Shown here in pieces: positions 34,220-43,486 of a stretch of 64,000 bases of DNA. The position numbers were made by a program, and so were the translations under genes. The stretch covers positions 1,430,277 to 1,494,276 of the forward strand of contig NZ_LR881183.1 of assembly GCF_904067545.1 (NCBI RefSeq), in the 5' to 3' direction. The stretch is from Thermococcus camini. GTDB taxonomy: Archaea; Methanobacteriota_B; Thermococci; Thermococcales; Thermococcaceae. The stretch's first letter is position 1. The number at the start of each line of letters is the position of its first letter. Under the pieces are notes generated by a model. It did no database searches. It was not told the DNA's origin and saw only the letters and a program-made list of their open reading frames with translations.

Positions 34220-35908
34220 TCAGAACACCAGCGGCGCCCTGTACTCGCCCCAGACCTCGCGGAGGACGTCGGTGACCTCTCCGAGTGTTGCCAAATGGCG
34301 GTGGGCCTCGATGATGTAGGGCATGAGGTTCTCGTCCTCGGTTTCGGCAGCCTTCCTGAGCCTGTCCAAGGCCTCCTCGACCTTCTTGTTATCGCGCTCG
34401 GAGCGGAGCTTCTTGAGCCTCTCTATCTGCTTCTCCCTGATGCTCGGGTCCACCTTGAGTATCTCAACGTCGAGAGGTTCATCAACTATGAACTCGTTCA
34501 CGCCGACGATGATGCGCTTCTTCTCCTCTATCTCCTTCTGGACCTTGTAGGCGCTCTCGGCAATCTCCTTCTGGATGTAGCCCCTCTCGATGGCCCTCAT
34601 CATGCCGCCCATCTTCTGGATCTTCTCGATGTACCTGAGGGCCTCCTCATAGATGTGGTCGGTGAGCCACTCGATGTAGTACGAGCCTCCGAGCGGGTCT
34701 ATGGTGTCCACAACGCCGCTCTCGTAGGCGATGATCTGCTGGGTTCTAAGGGCTATCCTGACGCTCTTTTCGGTCGGCAGTGAAAGGGCCTCATCGTAGG
34801 AGTTGGTGTGTAAGCTCTGGGTTCCGCCGAGAACCGCCGCGAGGGCCTGTATAGCGACCCTAACTATGTTGTTCTCCGGCTGCTGGGCGGTGAGGGTTGA
34901 GCCTGCCGTCTGGGTGTGGAAGCGCAGGAGCATTGAGCGCGGGTTCTTGGCGTTGAACCACTCCTTCATTATGTAGGCCCAGAGCCTTCTGGCAGCTCTA
35001 AATTTCGCAATCTCCTCAAGGAAGTTGTTGTGAGCGTTAAAGAAGAAGCTCAGCCTTCCGGCGAACTTGTCAACGTCCATGCCCCTATCTATGACAGCCT
35101 TGACGTACTCTATACCGTCCGCCAAAGTGAACGCGACCTCCTGGACGGCGTTGGCGCCGGCCTCACGGATGTGGTAGCCGCTTATCGAAATCGGGTTCCA
35201 CTTGGGGACGTTCTCGGCGCAGTACATGATGATGTCGGTCGTAAGGCGCATGCTCGGCTGGGGCGGGAAGATGTAGGTTCCCCTCGCTATGTACTCCTTG
35301 AGGATGTCGTTCTGGACCGTCCCGCGGAGCTGGTTCTGGGAAACGCCCTGCTCCTCGGCAACGAGGATGTACATGGCGAGGAGGTTCGCCGCGGTCGAGT
35401 TTATGGTCATTGAAGTGGAAACCTTGTCAAGGGGGATTCCATCGAAGAGAATCCTCATGTCCCAGAGGGAATCAATGGCAACTCCGACCTTTCCAACCTC
35501 GCCCTCGCTCATCGGGTGGTCGGAGTCGTAGCCTATCTGGGTGGGCAGGTCGAAGGCGACGCTGAGACCGGTCTGTCCCTGCTCGAGGAGGTACTTGTAG
35601 CGCCTGTTGGACTCCTCAGCGGTTCCGAAACCGGCGTACTGCCTCATCGTCCAGAACCTGCCGCGGTACATGGTAGCGTAGACGCCCCTAGTGAAGGGAT
35701 ACTCACCGGGGAAGCCGAGCTTTTCTAGGTAATCCCAGTCCTCGCCGAGGTCCGCTGGAGTGTAAACGCGCTTTATCTCAAAGCCATCATCGGTCATGAA
35801 CTTCTCCTTTCTCTCGGGCCTTTTCTCGATGAACTTTTTAACCGTCGTTTCGTCCCAGCGCTTTTCCTCCTCCCTAATCTTCGCGAGCTTCTCCTTATCG
35901 AAGGTCAT
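34220..35908 (-). CDS. mcmA1: Methylmalonyl-CoA mutase, large (catalytic) subunit
   Basis: A 562-residue catalytic subunit that forms the substrate barrel of adenosylcobalamin-dependent methylmalonyl-CoA mutase. Characteristic blocks are [62 protein letters not shown] and the [22 protein letters not shown] segment with the substrate-binding residues. It lacks the B12 domain, which is the separate gene at 26-457. Length fits the archaeal split form. The ATG at 35908 follows GGTGGTAGGC. Confidence 0.95.
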   Translation of the reverse strand: MTFDKEKLAKIREEEKRWDETTVKKFIEKRPERKEKFMTDDGFEIKRVYTPADLGEDWDYLEKLGFPGEYPFTRGVYATMYRGRFWTMRQYAGFGTAEESNRRYKYLLEQGQTGLSVAFDLPTQIGYDSDHPMSEGEVGKVGVAIDSLWDMRILFDGIPLDKVSTSMTINSTAANLLAMYILVAEEQGVSQNQLRGTVQNDILKEYIARGTYIFPPQPSMRLTTDIIMYCAENVPKWNPISISGYHIREAGANAVQEVAFTLADGIEYVKAVIDRGMDVDKFAGRLSFFFNAHNNFLEEIAKFRAARRLWAYIMKEWFNAKNPRSMLLRFHTQTAGSTLTAQQPENNIVRVAIQALAAVLGGTQSLHTNSYDEALSLPTEKSVRIALRTQQIIAYESGVVDTIDPLGGSYYIEWLTDHIYEEALRYIEKIQKMGGMMRAIERGYIQKEIAESAYKVQKEIEEKKRIIVGVNEFIVDEPLDVEILKVDPSIREKQIERLKKLRSERDNKKVEEALDRLRKAAETEDENLMPYIIEAHRHLATLGEVTDVLREVWGEYRAPLVF

Positions 35909-35995
35909 GCCTACCACCTGCCCCTATTTGGGCGCCGGCCTATAAAAAGCTTTTACATAACTAAAGGTTGTGCTTGACATCGGATAAATTATCCA

Positions 35996-36811
35996 TCAGT
36001 CGGGGAAGTCGCGGTTTATGAGAACCGCCCAGGTGCCGGCGAGAAACAGCAACACCACTGCACCGAAGAAGACGGCCGTATGGGAGGAATTTCCAACGAA
36101 GGTACTCAGGTCAATCCTATCGAATCCAGCCTTCAGCAGAACCACAGCCTGATAGCCGAGGGTGTAGCGCTCCGGGTTTTTGATGTAGGGGATCTGGGGC
36201 AGGAGGAACTGGAGGAGGAACACGACTCCGAAGGTGGCCAGCGAGGCGTAGAGCGGGCGCGTTATGATGACCGAGACCAGCATGGCCAGGGCACCGAGGA
36301 GAGCTAAAACGAGGAGCGTCGCCCCCAGGGCAAGGAGAAAGTCGGACAGACCTTCCCAGAGGCCCTTCGCGCCTGCACTGTAAACGACCGGGCTGTAGAG
36401 CCAGATAACGGCGTAAGGAACCCCGAAGAGAACCGCGAGGGAGCTGAGTCCGGCGAGAAACTTAGCTATGACAACCTCGCTCAGTCTCACCGGCCTCGCG
36501 AGGAGAAGCCTTATCGTCCCCCTGTCTATCTCGCCCGCGAGGAGGTCGCTCATGAGGATTATCGCGATGAGCTGGCCGATTATGCCGAGCCAGTAGTTGG
36601 GGATCAGGTCGAGCATGAGTGCCTGGAACGCCTTGAGCATTGCATTGACGCCGGTTCCTGACGCATTCGGGCTGAGGAGGTAGATGAACGCGGGAAAGAA
36701 CGTGGCCAAGAAGAGAACCTTGAGCTTCCTTGAGCGGATCAATCTCCTGAACTCGCTCTCAAAGACCACCCAGAGGGCGCTCTGAAATGGATTCATGCTT
36801 TCATCGCTCAT
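35996..36811 (-). CDS. ABC-2 type transporter permease
   Basis: A 271-residue integral membrane protein with about six hydrophobic segments. The segment AGEIDRGTIRLLLARPVRLSEVVIAKFLAG is typical of ABC-2 exporters. ATG 36811 overlaps the end of the ATPase gene by four bases (ATGA) and follows GGGGTGGAAAGA. With the ATPase it would form an exporter for an unidentified lipid, drug or polysaccharide; no substrate-specific neighbour was seen. Confidence 0.87.
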   Translation of the reverse strand: MSDESMNPFQSALWVVFESEFRRLIRSRKLKVLFLATFFPAFIYLLSPNASGTGVNAMLKAFQALMLDLIPNYWLGIIGQLIAIILMSDLLAGEIDRGTIRLLLARPVRLSEVVIAKFLAGLSSLAVLFGVPYAVIWLYSPVVYSAGAKGLWEGLSDFLLALGATLLVLALLGALAMLVSVIITRPLYASLATFGVVFLLQFLLPQIPYIKNPERYTLGYQAVVLLKAGFDRIDLSTFVGNSSHTAVFFGAVVLLFLAGTWAVLINRDFPD

Positions 36812-37746
36812 TCTTTCCACCCCACGCTGAAGCGCTTCATCAGGATTCTCTCCAGCGGACTCGTATGGGACTTGAAGAGCTTGAGCGCCAGCTCGTTCTC
36901 GGCCAGAAACATCGGGAGCTCTAAAAAGAACTGCTCCGCGAACCTCTCGTCGAGCTTCACTCGGAGGATTCCCTCTTCTTCCCAGGCCTCCCTGACGTAG
37001 ACCTTATCCTTCAGAAACTCCAGGAGCTTCCCGTTGTCCGAGACAAGGACGTCGTAGTCAGTCCCCTCGACGTTCACCAGGTCCCTAACGCGCCCCTGTT
37101 CGATGAGCTGGCCGTCCTTGATCAGGCCGACGTGGTTGCAGGTCCTCTCTATCTCACTGACTATGTGAGAGCTTATGAAGATGGTCTTCCCGGCCTTGGC
37201 CAGCTCCAGAACCTTGCCGATGAACTCCATCCTCCCGAGGGGGTCGAGGTTGCTCGTGGGCTCGTCGAGGATTAGAAGCTCAGGGTTTCCGAGGAGGGCC
37301 ATGGCAAAGCTGACCCTCTGCCTCTGACCGCTTGAGAGCTCCCTTATCCTGTTAAATGCCAGCTTTCCAACTCCCGTGTAGGCCATCAGCTCCCTCGCCT
37401 GCTTTATTGCCTCCCCCTTAGGAAGCCCAATGAGACGACCCATGTACGTCAGGAACTCGAAGATCGTCATGTCTTCATACGCGAGGGGCTTTTCGGGCAT
37501 GTAGCCAACCTTCCGCATTATTTCAACCCTCTCGCGCGGCATATCGAGGTCAAAAATCCTTATCTCACCGTAGGTCGGCTTCAGAGCCCCGGTCAGCATC
37601 TTTATCGTGGTGGTCTTCCCGGCACCGTTGGGGCCGAGGAAGCCGTAGACTGCACCTCTGGGAACCTTCAGGTTGAGATGGTACACAACGTTCATCCTGC
37701 CGAAGAACTTGGTGAGCTTTTCGGTCTCGATAATGTAGGTGGACAT
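36808..37746 (-). CDS. ABC transporter ATP-binding protein
   Basis: A 312-residue ATPase of the drug/multidrug exporter class. Walker A GPNGAGKTT near residue 39, signature LSSGQRQRVSFAMALLG near 137, Walker B LLILDEPTSNLDPLGR and the switch His in IFISSHIVSEIERTCNHVG are all present. The C-terminal 80 residues are the usual variable domain. It is translationally coupled to the permease. It starts after GGGTGTTGAG. Substrate is unknown. Confidence 0.93.
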   Translation of the reverse strand: MSTYIIETEKLTKFFGRMNVVYHLNLKVPRGAVYGFLGPNGAGKTTTIKMLTGALKPTYGEIRIFDLDMPRERVEIMRKVGYMPEKPLAYEDMTIFEFLTYMGRLIGLPKGEAIKQARELMAYTGVGKLAFNRIRELSSGQRQRVSFAMALLGNPELLILDEPTSNLDPLGRMEFIGKVLELAKAGKTIFISSHIVSEIERTCNHVGLIKDGQLIEQGRVRDLVNVEGTDYDVLVSDNGKLLEFLKDKVYVREAWEEEGILRVKLDERFAEQFFLELPMFLAENELALKLFKSHTSPLERILMKRFSVGWKE

Positions 37747-37810
37747 CTCAACACCCAGAGGGATATCGAAACGAAGCTAAATAAGGGTTTCGGGGGTTTA
37801 TATTCAAGTA

Positions 37811-38689
37811 ATGATAATAGGGAAAGTTGGCCTCGACAGCTCCGCAAAGCTCGCCTTCCAGAGCCACGCTCACACCGACCACTTCGTCAGCGGTGAGGTC
37901 ATCTACTCCACCAGGGCGACCAAGTTCCTCAGCCACCTCCGGAAGGGCGGCTTCTACAGGGAAATCGAGTTCGGGAAGGTCTTTTATATCGGCGACTTCA
38001 AGGCGAAGCTCTATCCGGCCGGACACATGCTGGGCTCTGCCGGGATAAAGCTCTGGCTCGAAAACGGCACGCTGTTCTACACAGGAGATACAAAGCTGTT
38101 CAAGCTGAGGACTGCAGAGAAAAGCCGCTTTCCGAGGGCGGACTTCCTAATAGTCGAGGCCACTTTCGGCGTCCCAAGCTTCACGTTTCCAACGCCGAGA
38201 GAAGCAGAGAAGAAGCTGATAGCCTTCGTCGAGGAGGCCCTTGAGAGGGACAAAAGGCCCGTTCTCTACGTCAACCAGACCGGAAAAGCCCAGGAGGTCA
38301 TGAAGATACTCGACCTTCACGGCTACACGGTCAAAGCATCGAGGGAAATACTCAAGGTGGCGCTCGTTTATTCGAAGTTCGGGGTTAGGTTCGGCAACAT
38401 CTCGGCCGACGGCGAGGTCGTCCTTCGCTCCTACCGCTCGCCCCGGGTTGAGAACTCCATCTCACCCTGGGAGCTTACGGTTTCCGGTTTTGGAAGGCTG
38501 AAACTCAGCAACCACGCCGACTTCTGGGAGCTGGTCCGAATAGTGGAGAAGGTGCACCCGGAAAGGATTTTCACTGTTTATGGCTTTGCAGAGGAGTTCG
38601 CGAGGATTTTGAGGGGACTCGGCTACGATGCTCAGCCAGTATCCCAGAATTCCGTCATAGAGCCGGTGGACATGATGACAAAAACCTAG
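37811..38689 (+). CDS. Metallo-beta-lactamase fold exonuclease-like protein
   Basis: A 292-residue MBL-fold protein related to the mRNA 3'-end-processing/DNA-ligase-associated exonuclease group. SHAHTDHF (residues about 18-25) is the zinc-binding HxHxDH motif, and YPAGHMLGSAG and FYTGDTK carry further ligands. No beta-CASP domain insertion of full length is evident, so RNA versus DNA specificity is open. No ribosome binding site precedes the ATG and a TATA-like GCTAAATAAG lies at about 37775, so it seems leaderless or short-leadered. Confidence 0.8.
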   Translation: MIIGKVGLDSSAKLAFQSHAHTDHFVSGEVIYSTRATKFLSHLRKGGFYREIEFGKVFYIGDFKAKLYPAGHMLGSAGIKLWLENGTLFYTGDTKLFKLRTAEKSRFPRADFLIVEATFGVPSFTFPTPREAEKKLIAFVEEALERDKRPVLYVNQTGKAQEVMKILDLHGYTVKASREILKVALVYSKFGVRFGNISADGEVVLRSYRSPRVENSISPWELTVSGFGRLKLSNHADFWELVRIVEKVHPERIFTVYGFAEEFARILRGLGYDAQPVSQNSVIEPVDMMTKT

Positions 38690-38771
38690 CTCTGACCGGA
38701 ACAAAAACTCAAACTTTTCCCTTTGAAAGCCATTTAAACAGATAAATCTTCCAAAAAATTGGCCAAAAATC

Positions 38772-38910
38772 TAATATTTTTTAAACTCGTATGAGTTTGA
38801 TGGGCCCACTGTGAGTTATGGACAGCGCGGCAGTGCCTTGAATCCGCCCCGGAAATAGGTCGGTCGTGTCAACAAGCCAAAGGGGGTGGTAGCCAAGCGC
38901 CCCTTTCCTT
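38772..38910 (+). ncRNA. Candidate structured non-coding RNA
   Basis: A 248-base gap contains a strong TATA-like AATATTTTTTAAAC (about 38774-38787) with no ORF after it until 38938. Downstream, CACTG (38808-38812) pairs with CAGTG near 38831. A perfect seven-base stem AAAGGGG (38879-38885) with CCCCTTT (38900-38906) holds an inner TGG/CCA pair and ends in a pyrimidine-rich tail. This looks like an independent RNA with its own promoter and terminator, but I could not match it to a C/D or H/ACA class. Confidence 0.4.
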
Positions 38911-38937
38911 CTTCTCCCATTATCCGGGGGTGAACCC

Positions 38938-39222
38938 ATGGAGGCCCTAACCAGACGAAGGTTTCGCCCAAAGTGGGTTACCGGGTTAAGGCCCAGGCTT
39001 GAGGAGATTATGAATAAGGGCATCAGCAGGGGTTCTCTTCTTGGAAGAGCCCGAATAGTCAGCGACATGCTCGAAGTCACGGAGCTCACATTGGTAAAAG
39101 AGCCCAGAGAGATGGAGGTCAGGGTGGACGGAAGGGAGGTCAGGTTCGTTTATCCCCTCCGAGGAAACGAGAGCTTCGATGACATCTACTACCCGCTCGT
39201 TCGTATGTTGAGCAACCTTTGA
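38938..39222 (+). CDS. Small hypothetical protein
   Basis: A 94-residue protein that starts at ATG after GGGGGTGAACCC. The N-terminus is basic (MEALTRRRFRPKWVTGLRPRLEE), followed by a strand-rich stretch (MEVRVDGREVRFVYPLRG) and a C-terminal helix. There is no signal peptide or membrane segment. I do not recognise it. It sits between the candidate RNA and hsp20; it could be translated from the same transcript as the candidate RNA. Confidence 0.6.
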   Translation: MEALTRRRFRPKWVTGLRPRLEEIMNKGISRGSLLGRARIVSDMLEVTELTLVKEPREMEVRVDGREVRFVYPLRGNESFDDIYYPLVRMLSNL

Positions 39223-39278
39223 TCTTTCCACCTTCTTTTCAGATTTTAGTCACCGATGCACATTAAAAGACGGAAAAC

Positions 39279-39320
39279 TTTATAAACCCCAAACTTTTAG
39301 TTACTACTGGTAACCAAAAG
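39279..39320 (+). promoter_or_regulatory. hsp20 promoter with Phr-like operator
   Basis: TATA TTTATAAA lies at 39279-39286. The inverted repeat CTTTTAGTTAC (39294-39304) and GTAACCAAAAG (39310-39320), one mismatch between arms and a TACTG spacer, covers the expected start site near 39308. Position and sequence fit the site used by the heat-shock repressor Phr of Pyrococcus furiosus, which blocks hsp20 and an AAA ATPase. Confidence 0.7.
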
Positions 39321-39335
39321 GTTGGAGGTGGGAGT

Positions 39336-39824
39336 ATGGTCTGGAGGAGGGACCGCTACTGGGACCCCTTCGACCTGATGAGGGAGATTCAGGAGGAGAT
39401 CGACGCCATCTTCAGGGACGTCTTTAGGGGCCCGAGGCTCTGGAGCTACCGCGAGCCAAGCGAGCGCTACGAGTTCGTCAGCGAGACCTGGCGCGAGCCC
39501 TTCGTGGACATCTTCGACAGGGGAGACAGGTTTGTCATAACGGTTGAACTGCCAGGAGTGCGCAAAGAGGACATCAAACTCCGCGTTACAGAGGACACAG
39601 TCTATCTTGAGGCCCAGGTGAGGCGCGAGAAGGAGCTTGAGACCGAGGGGGCAATAAGAATCGAACGCTACTACAGTGGTTACCGTAGGGTCATTCGCCT
39701 TCCAGAGGAGGTCATTCCAGAGAAGGCGAAAGCCAGATACAACAACGGCGTCCTTGAGATAGAGATACCCAAGAAGGCCCCGAAGAAGGAGAAAGGCGAG
39801 GGCTTCGAGGTCAAGATCGAGTGA
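39336..39824 (+). CDS. hsp20: Small heat shock protein Hsp20
   Basis: A 162-residue small heat shock protein that binds unfolding proteins and keeps them soluble without ATP. The alpha-crystallin domain runs from about residue 50 (FVDIFDRGDRFVITVELPGVRKEDIKLRV) to 150 (ARYNNGVLEIEIPKK). The C-terminal extension carries an I-x-I-like IEIP. The N-terminal arm is charged and short. It starts after GGAGGTGGGAG and is likely repressed by Phr at 39294-39320. The downstream cdc48 paralogue lies 134 bases away. Confidence 0.97.
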   Translation: MVWRRDRYWDPFDLMREIQEEIDAIFRDVFRGPRLWSYREPSERYEFVSETWREPFVDIFDRGDRFVITVELPGVRKEDIKLRVTEDTVYLEAQVRREKELETEGAIRIERYYSGYRRVIRLPEEVIPEKAKARYNNGVLEIEIPKKAPKKEKGEGFEVKIE

Positions 39825-39958
39825 CCTTTCGTTGTTTTCCATCTTGGCTTCGCCCCACATTGATTTAATACCGGGCTCCGCCCCCTGCAACCCCCAAGTA
39901 AAATGAAAACGTTAAATCTCACGATCATCGGTCATGAAAAGTATGGAGGTGGTAAAAG

Positions 39959-42346
39959 ATGACCGAAAAGAGGGAAGTTAAGCTCAAGGTCGCCTCTGCT
40001 TACCAGAGGGACGTTGGAAGGGGAATAGTTAGGATAGACCGCAAAGCCATGCGCGAGATCGGTGTCCAGAGCGGCGACATCATCGAGATAATCGGAACCA
40101 AGAACACAGCAGCAGTTGTCTGGCCGGCCTATCCAGAAGATGAAGGACTGAGCATCATCAGGATGGACGGAACAATCAGGAAGAACGCCGGCGTCGGCCT
40201 CGGCGATGAGGTTACCGTGAGGAAGGCCGAGGTCAAGGAGGCGAAGAAGGTCATCGTTGCACCAACCGAGCCAATTCGCTTCGGCCACGACTTCGTTGAG
40301 TGGTTCCACAGCAGGCTCGTCGGAAGGCCCGTCGTTAGAGGAGACTACATCAAGGTCGGAATCCTCGGCCAGGAGCTGACCTTCGTGGTAACCGCGACGA
40401 CCCCGGCTGGAATAGTTCAGATAACCGAGTTCACCGAGTTCCAGGTCAGCGAGAAACCCGTTAAGGAGGTCTCCAAGACCGCCGCCCTCGGCGTCACCTA
40501 CGAGGACATCGGCGGCCTCAAGGACGTCATCCAGAAGGTCAGGGAGATGATTGAGCTCCCGCTCAAGCACCCGGAGATATTCGAGAAGCTCGGCATCGAG
40601 CCGCCCAAAGGTGTCTTACTCTACGGCCCGCCGGGAACCGGTAAGACCCTCCTGGCAAAGGCCGTTGCCAACGAGGCAAACGCGCACTTCATAGCCATCA
40701 ACGGGCCGGAGATAATGAGCAAGTACTACGGAGAGAGCGAGGAAAGGCTTAGGGAGGTCTTCAAGGAGGCTGAAGAAAACGCGCCGGCGATAATCTTCAT
40801 AGACGAGATCGACGCGATAGCTCCAAAGAGGGAAGAGACCCACGGCGAGGTCGAGAAGCGTGTCGTTTCACAGCTGCTCACGCTGATGGACGGTCTGAAG
40901 AGCCGCGGAAAGGTCATAGTCATCGGCGCAACCAACAGGCCAGACGCCATTGACCCAGCCCTGAGGAGGCCAGGAAGGTTTGACCGCGAGCTTGAGGTCG
41001 GCGTTCCCGACAAGACCGGCAGGAAGGAGATACTTCAGATACACACCAGGGGAATGCCCATCGAGCCGGAGTTCAGAAAGGGCAGGGTAATGGAGATACT
41101 GGAGGAGCTTGAGAGAAACGACGCCTACCGCGAGAGCGCAGAGAAAGCTTTGATGAAGGTCAGAAACGCGAGGGACGAGGAGATTCCGGAGATACTCAGG
41201 GGCGTAGACGAGAAGCTCTACGACGAGGTCAAGGCCAGGCTCATCGATGGACTCCTCGAAGAGCTGGCCGAGGTCACCCACGGCTTTGTTGGCGCTGACC
41301 TCGCGGCTCTGGCAAGGGAAGCTGCAATGGCCGCACTCAGGAGGCTCATCAAGGAGGGCAAGATTGACTTCGAGGCCGAGCACATACCCAAGGAGGTCCT
41401 TGAGGAGCTCAGGGTCACCAGGAAGGACTTCTACGAGGCCCTCAAGATGGTCGAGCCGTCGGCTCTGAGAGAGGTGCTCCTTGAGGTTCCGAACGTCCGC
41501 TGGGACGACATAGGTGGCCTTGATGAGGTCAAGGAGGAGCTGAAAGAGGCGGTGGAGTGGCCGCTCAAGTACCCGGAGGCCTTCCTCGGGCTCGGCATAA
41601 CCCCGCCGAAGGGCATACTCCTCTACGGTCCGCCGGGAACCGGCAAAACGCTACTCGCAAAGGCCGTCGCCAACGAGAGCGAGGCCAACTTCATCGCCAT
41701 CAAGGGCCCAGAGGTGCTCAGCAAGTGGGTTGGCGAGAGCGAGAAGAACATCCGCGAGATATTCAGGAAGGCGAGGCAAGCTGCTCCGACGGTGATATTC
41801 ATAGACGAGATAGACGCAATAGCACCGCGCAGGGGAACCGACGTGAACAGGGTTACCGACAGGCTCATCAACCAGCTCTTGACAGAGATGGACGGAATTC
41901 AGGAGAACAGCGGAGTGGTGGTAATAGCGGCAACCAACAGGCCCGACATCATAGATCCGGCCCTGCTCAGGCCTGGGCGCTTTGACAGGCTCATACTCGT
42001 TCCCGCTCCAGACGAGAAGGCCAGACTGGAGATATTCAAGGTGCACACCAGGAAAGTTCCGCTGGCAGAGGATGTCAGCCTCGAAGAGCTTGCCAAGAGA
42101 ACCGAAGGCTACACCGGTGCCGACATTGAGGCGGTGGTGAGAGAGGCCGCTATGCTCGCCATGAGGAGAGCGCTCCAGGAGGGCATAATAAGGCCCGGCA
42201 TGAAGGCCGACGAGATAAGGGGAAAGGTCAAGGTGACGATGAAGGACTTCGAGGAGGCCATGAAGAAGATAGGCCCCAGCGTGAGCGAGGAAACCATGGA
42301 CTACTACAGGAAGATTCAGGAGCAGTTCAAGCAGTCCCGCGGTTGA
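39959..42346 (+). CDS. cdc48: CDC48/VCP-type AAA ATPase (paralogue 2)
   Basis: A 795-residue double-AAA unfoldase, closer in length to the hsp20-linked AAA protein of Pyrococcus than is paralogue 1. N domain residues 1-180, then D1 ([20 protein letters not shown]) and D2 ([20 protein letters not shown]) ATPase modules. The same lid insertion of about 60 residues is seen ([15 protein letters not shown] to THGFVGADL). Position after hsp20 fits the Pyrococcus heat-shock pair. The start follows ATGGAGGTGGTAAAAG. It probably supplies unfolding during heat stress. Confidence 0.96.
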   Translation: MTEKREVKLKVASAYQRDVGRGIVRIDRKAMREIGVQSGDIIEIIGTKNTAAVVWPAYPEDEGLSIIRMDGTIRKNAGVGLGDEVTVRKAEVKEAKKVIVAPTEPIRFGHDFVEWFHSRLVGRPVVRGDYIKVGILGQELTFVVTATTPAGIVQITEFTEFQVSEKPVKEVSKTAALGVTYEDIGGLKDVIQKVREMIELPLKHPEIFEKLGIEPPKGVLLYGPPGTGKTLLAKAVANEANAHFIAINGPEIMSKYYGESEERLREVFKEAEENAPAIIFIDEIDAIAPKREETHGEVEKRVVSQLLTLMDGLKSRGKVIVIGATNRPDAIDPALRRPGRFDRELEVGVPDKTGRKEILQIHTRGMPIEPEFRKGRVMEILEELERNDAYRESAEKALMKVRNARDEEIPEILRGVDEKLYDEVKARLIDGLLEELAEVTHGFVGADLAALAREAAMAALRRLIKEGKIDFEAEHIPKEVLEELRVTRKDFYEALKMVEPSALREVLLEVPNVRWDDIGGLDEVKEELKEAVEWPLKYPEAFLGLGITPPKGILLYGPPGTGKTLLAKAVANESEANFIAIKGPEVLSKWVGESEKNIREIFRKARQAAPTVIFIDEIDAIAPRRGTDVNRVTDRLINQLLTEMDGIQENSGVVVIAATNRPDIIDPALLRPGRFDRLILVPAPDEKARLEIFKVHTRKVPLAEDVSLEELAKRTEGYTGADIEAVVREAAMLAMRRALQEGIIRPGMKADEIRGKVKVTMKDFEEAMKKIGPSVSEETMDYYRKIQEQFKQSRG

Positions 42347-42430
42347 CCACAATTCCCAGCGTTCGTGCAGAGCGGGGGCTGAACCCCTCAACCTTTTAAC
42401 TTTTGAGACCGACTCTTCTACGGTGACCCC

Positions 42431-42928
42431 ATGAACGTTAGAAGGCTTGAGCTTCTTTTCGCGCTCACTCTGGTTCTGATGATGTACGTCTACCCGCTGG
42501 CCCTCGTGGGCCTCTGGCTCCTCATGGAGGAGCTCGTGGAGTATAGGGAGAGCATCAGAAGGTCGCTCATCGTTTTCATCGCTTCACTCCCCCTCTACGG
42601 GGCAAAGATAGTCCTCGGGATCTCGGGATGGAGCAGAACACTCAGAATAACTCCCGTGGAGACCAGCCCCGCGGTGATAAACGCCGTCCATGTAGTCTTC
42701 CTGACCCTGCAGTTCCTCAGCCTGTACTTCCTCTACCGCGCCCTCTCCCTGATGTCCGACGACACCGGTGCGGAGATGCTGAAGACCGGCGGGCTCATGC
42801 TTCTCGTTGCCATACCGCTCCACTTCGTCGCGATAACAGCCTACTTTATTGCGACGTGGATGGGACTCATCCTGATAATCTACAGGCTTGAGCAGACGGT
42901 CGGTCCTCCCAATATCGGAAGGGCGTAG
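42431..42928 (+). CDS. Membrane protein of unknown function
   Basis: A 165-residue integral membrane protein with about four hydrophobic segments (residues about 8-30, 45-62, 82-102 and 118-150). No catalytic or transport motif is seen. The start follows GACCCC only weakly, and a TATA-like CTTTTAACTTTTG lies near 42395. Its stop is one base before the stop of the convergent 49-residue gene. Confidence 0.65.
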   Translation: MNVRRLELLFALTLVLMMYVYPLALVGLWLLMEELVEYRESIRRSLIVFIASLPLYGAKIVLGISGWSRTLRITPVETSPAVINAVHVVFLTLQFLSLYFLYRALSLMSDDTGAEMLKTGGLMLLVAIPLHFVAITAYFIATWMGLILIIYRLEQTVGPPNIGRA

Positions 42929-42929
42929 C

Positions 42930-43079
42930 TCAGGCCACCCACTCGAGCTCATACCCCCTCGCGCGAAGCTTTTCCATTTCTTCTCTTGCTATCCTCTCCG
43001 CCTTCTTTATGTCGTTGGTGACGACTATCCTCTCCCTGGGGAGGGTGTTGTTCATGTAGTAGACGATCCTCACGAGCAT
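42930..43079 (-). CDS. 49-residue microprotein A
   Basis: A 49-residue ORF (MLVRIVYYMNNTLPRERIVV then TNDIKKAERIAREEME). The pattern is beta strand, strand, long amphipathic helix and a final strand ending ELEWVA. GGTGAT lies just upstream of the ATG and a TATA (TTTTTAAATCC) near 43130. Its fold pattern matches microprotein B at 43273-43422, with the helix ARRFA/AERIA and an ELE end. This suggests a small alpha-beta domain family, function unknown. Confidence 0.62.
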   Translation of the reverse strand: MLVRIVYYMNNTLPRERIVVTNDIKKAERIAREEMEKLRARGYELEWVA

Positions 43080-43272
43080 GCCATCACCCCAGTATATCAC
43101 TGCGAGTGATGAAGAAATTCAAAGGATTTAAAAACATTGTTGCATCCATTTTGACATCAAAGTACATGATAGTCCATACTAAAACATACCTTGTTGTACA
43201 TACTTGTCCCGATAGCCACAAGCGTCGCCCCGCCGCAGAGAGTGCCAGAAAGAATAATTTGGGAAAGGAGAA

Positions 43273-43422
43273 TCACTCGATCTTCTCCAGCTCGAAGACC
43301 CTTGCGTCCTTCCGCTTTAATTCCCGAACCGCGAAACGCCTTGCCTCGTCAGCAGTGTCGGTTTCGAATATTATGGTTTCGCCGTGGTTTTCTCCACCGT
43401 GAAGGGTAAGGGCCCATTTCAT
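43273..43422 (-). CDS. 49-residue microprotein B
   Basis: A 49-residue ORF (MKWALTLHGGENHGETIIFE then TDTADEARRFAVRELKRK), ending ARVFELEKIE. It follows the same strand-helix-strand plan as microprotein A. GGTGAT precedes a double ATG, the second of which is used here for spacing. It is divergent from the JAMM gene and shares its TTATAA-centred promoter element, so the two may be co-regulated. No function is recognised. Confidence 0.62.
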   Translation of the reverse strand: MKWALTLHGGENHGETIIFETDTADEARRFAVRELKRKDARVFELEKIE

Positions 43423-43456
43423 CATATCACCGACAGAACTTCGTCACATCTCCAAG

Positions 43457-43465
43457 CTTTATAAG
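43457..43465. promoter_or_regulatory. Shared bidirectional TATA element
   Basis: CTTTATAAG with a palindromic TTATAA core. It lies about 26 bases from the JAMM gene ATG on the plus strand (leaderless) and about 35 bases from microprotein B on the minus strand, so one TATA may serve both divergent genes. Confidence 0.5.
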
Positions 43466-43486
43466 TCTAACGGGGGAATTTTAACT

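Noticed and set aside
39825-39958. A separate Phr operator before the second cdc48
   Set aside because: No TTAC/GTAA palindrome with T- and A-rich arms was found there; the gene is more likely read with hsp20 or from another promoter.
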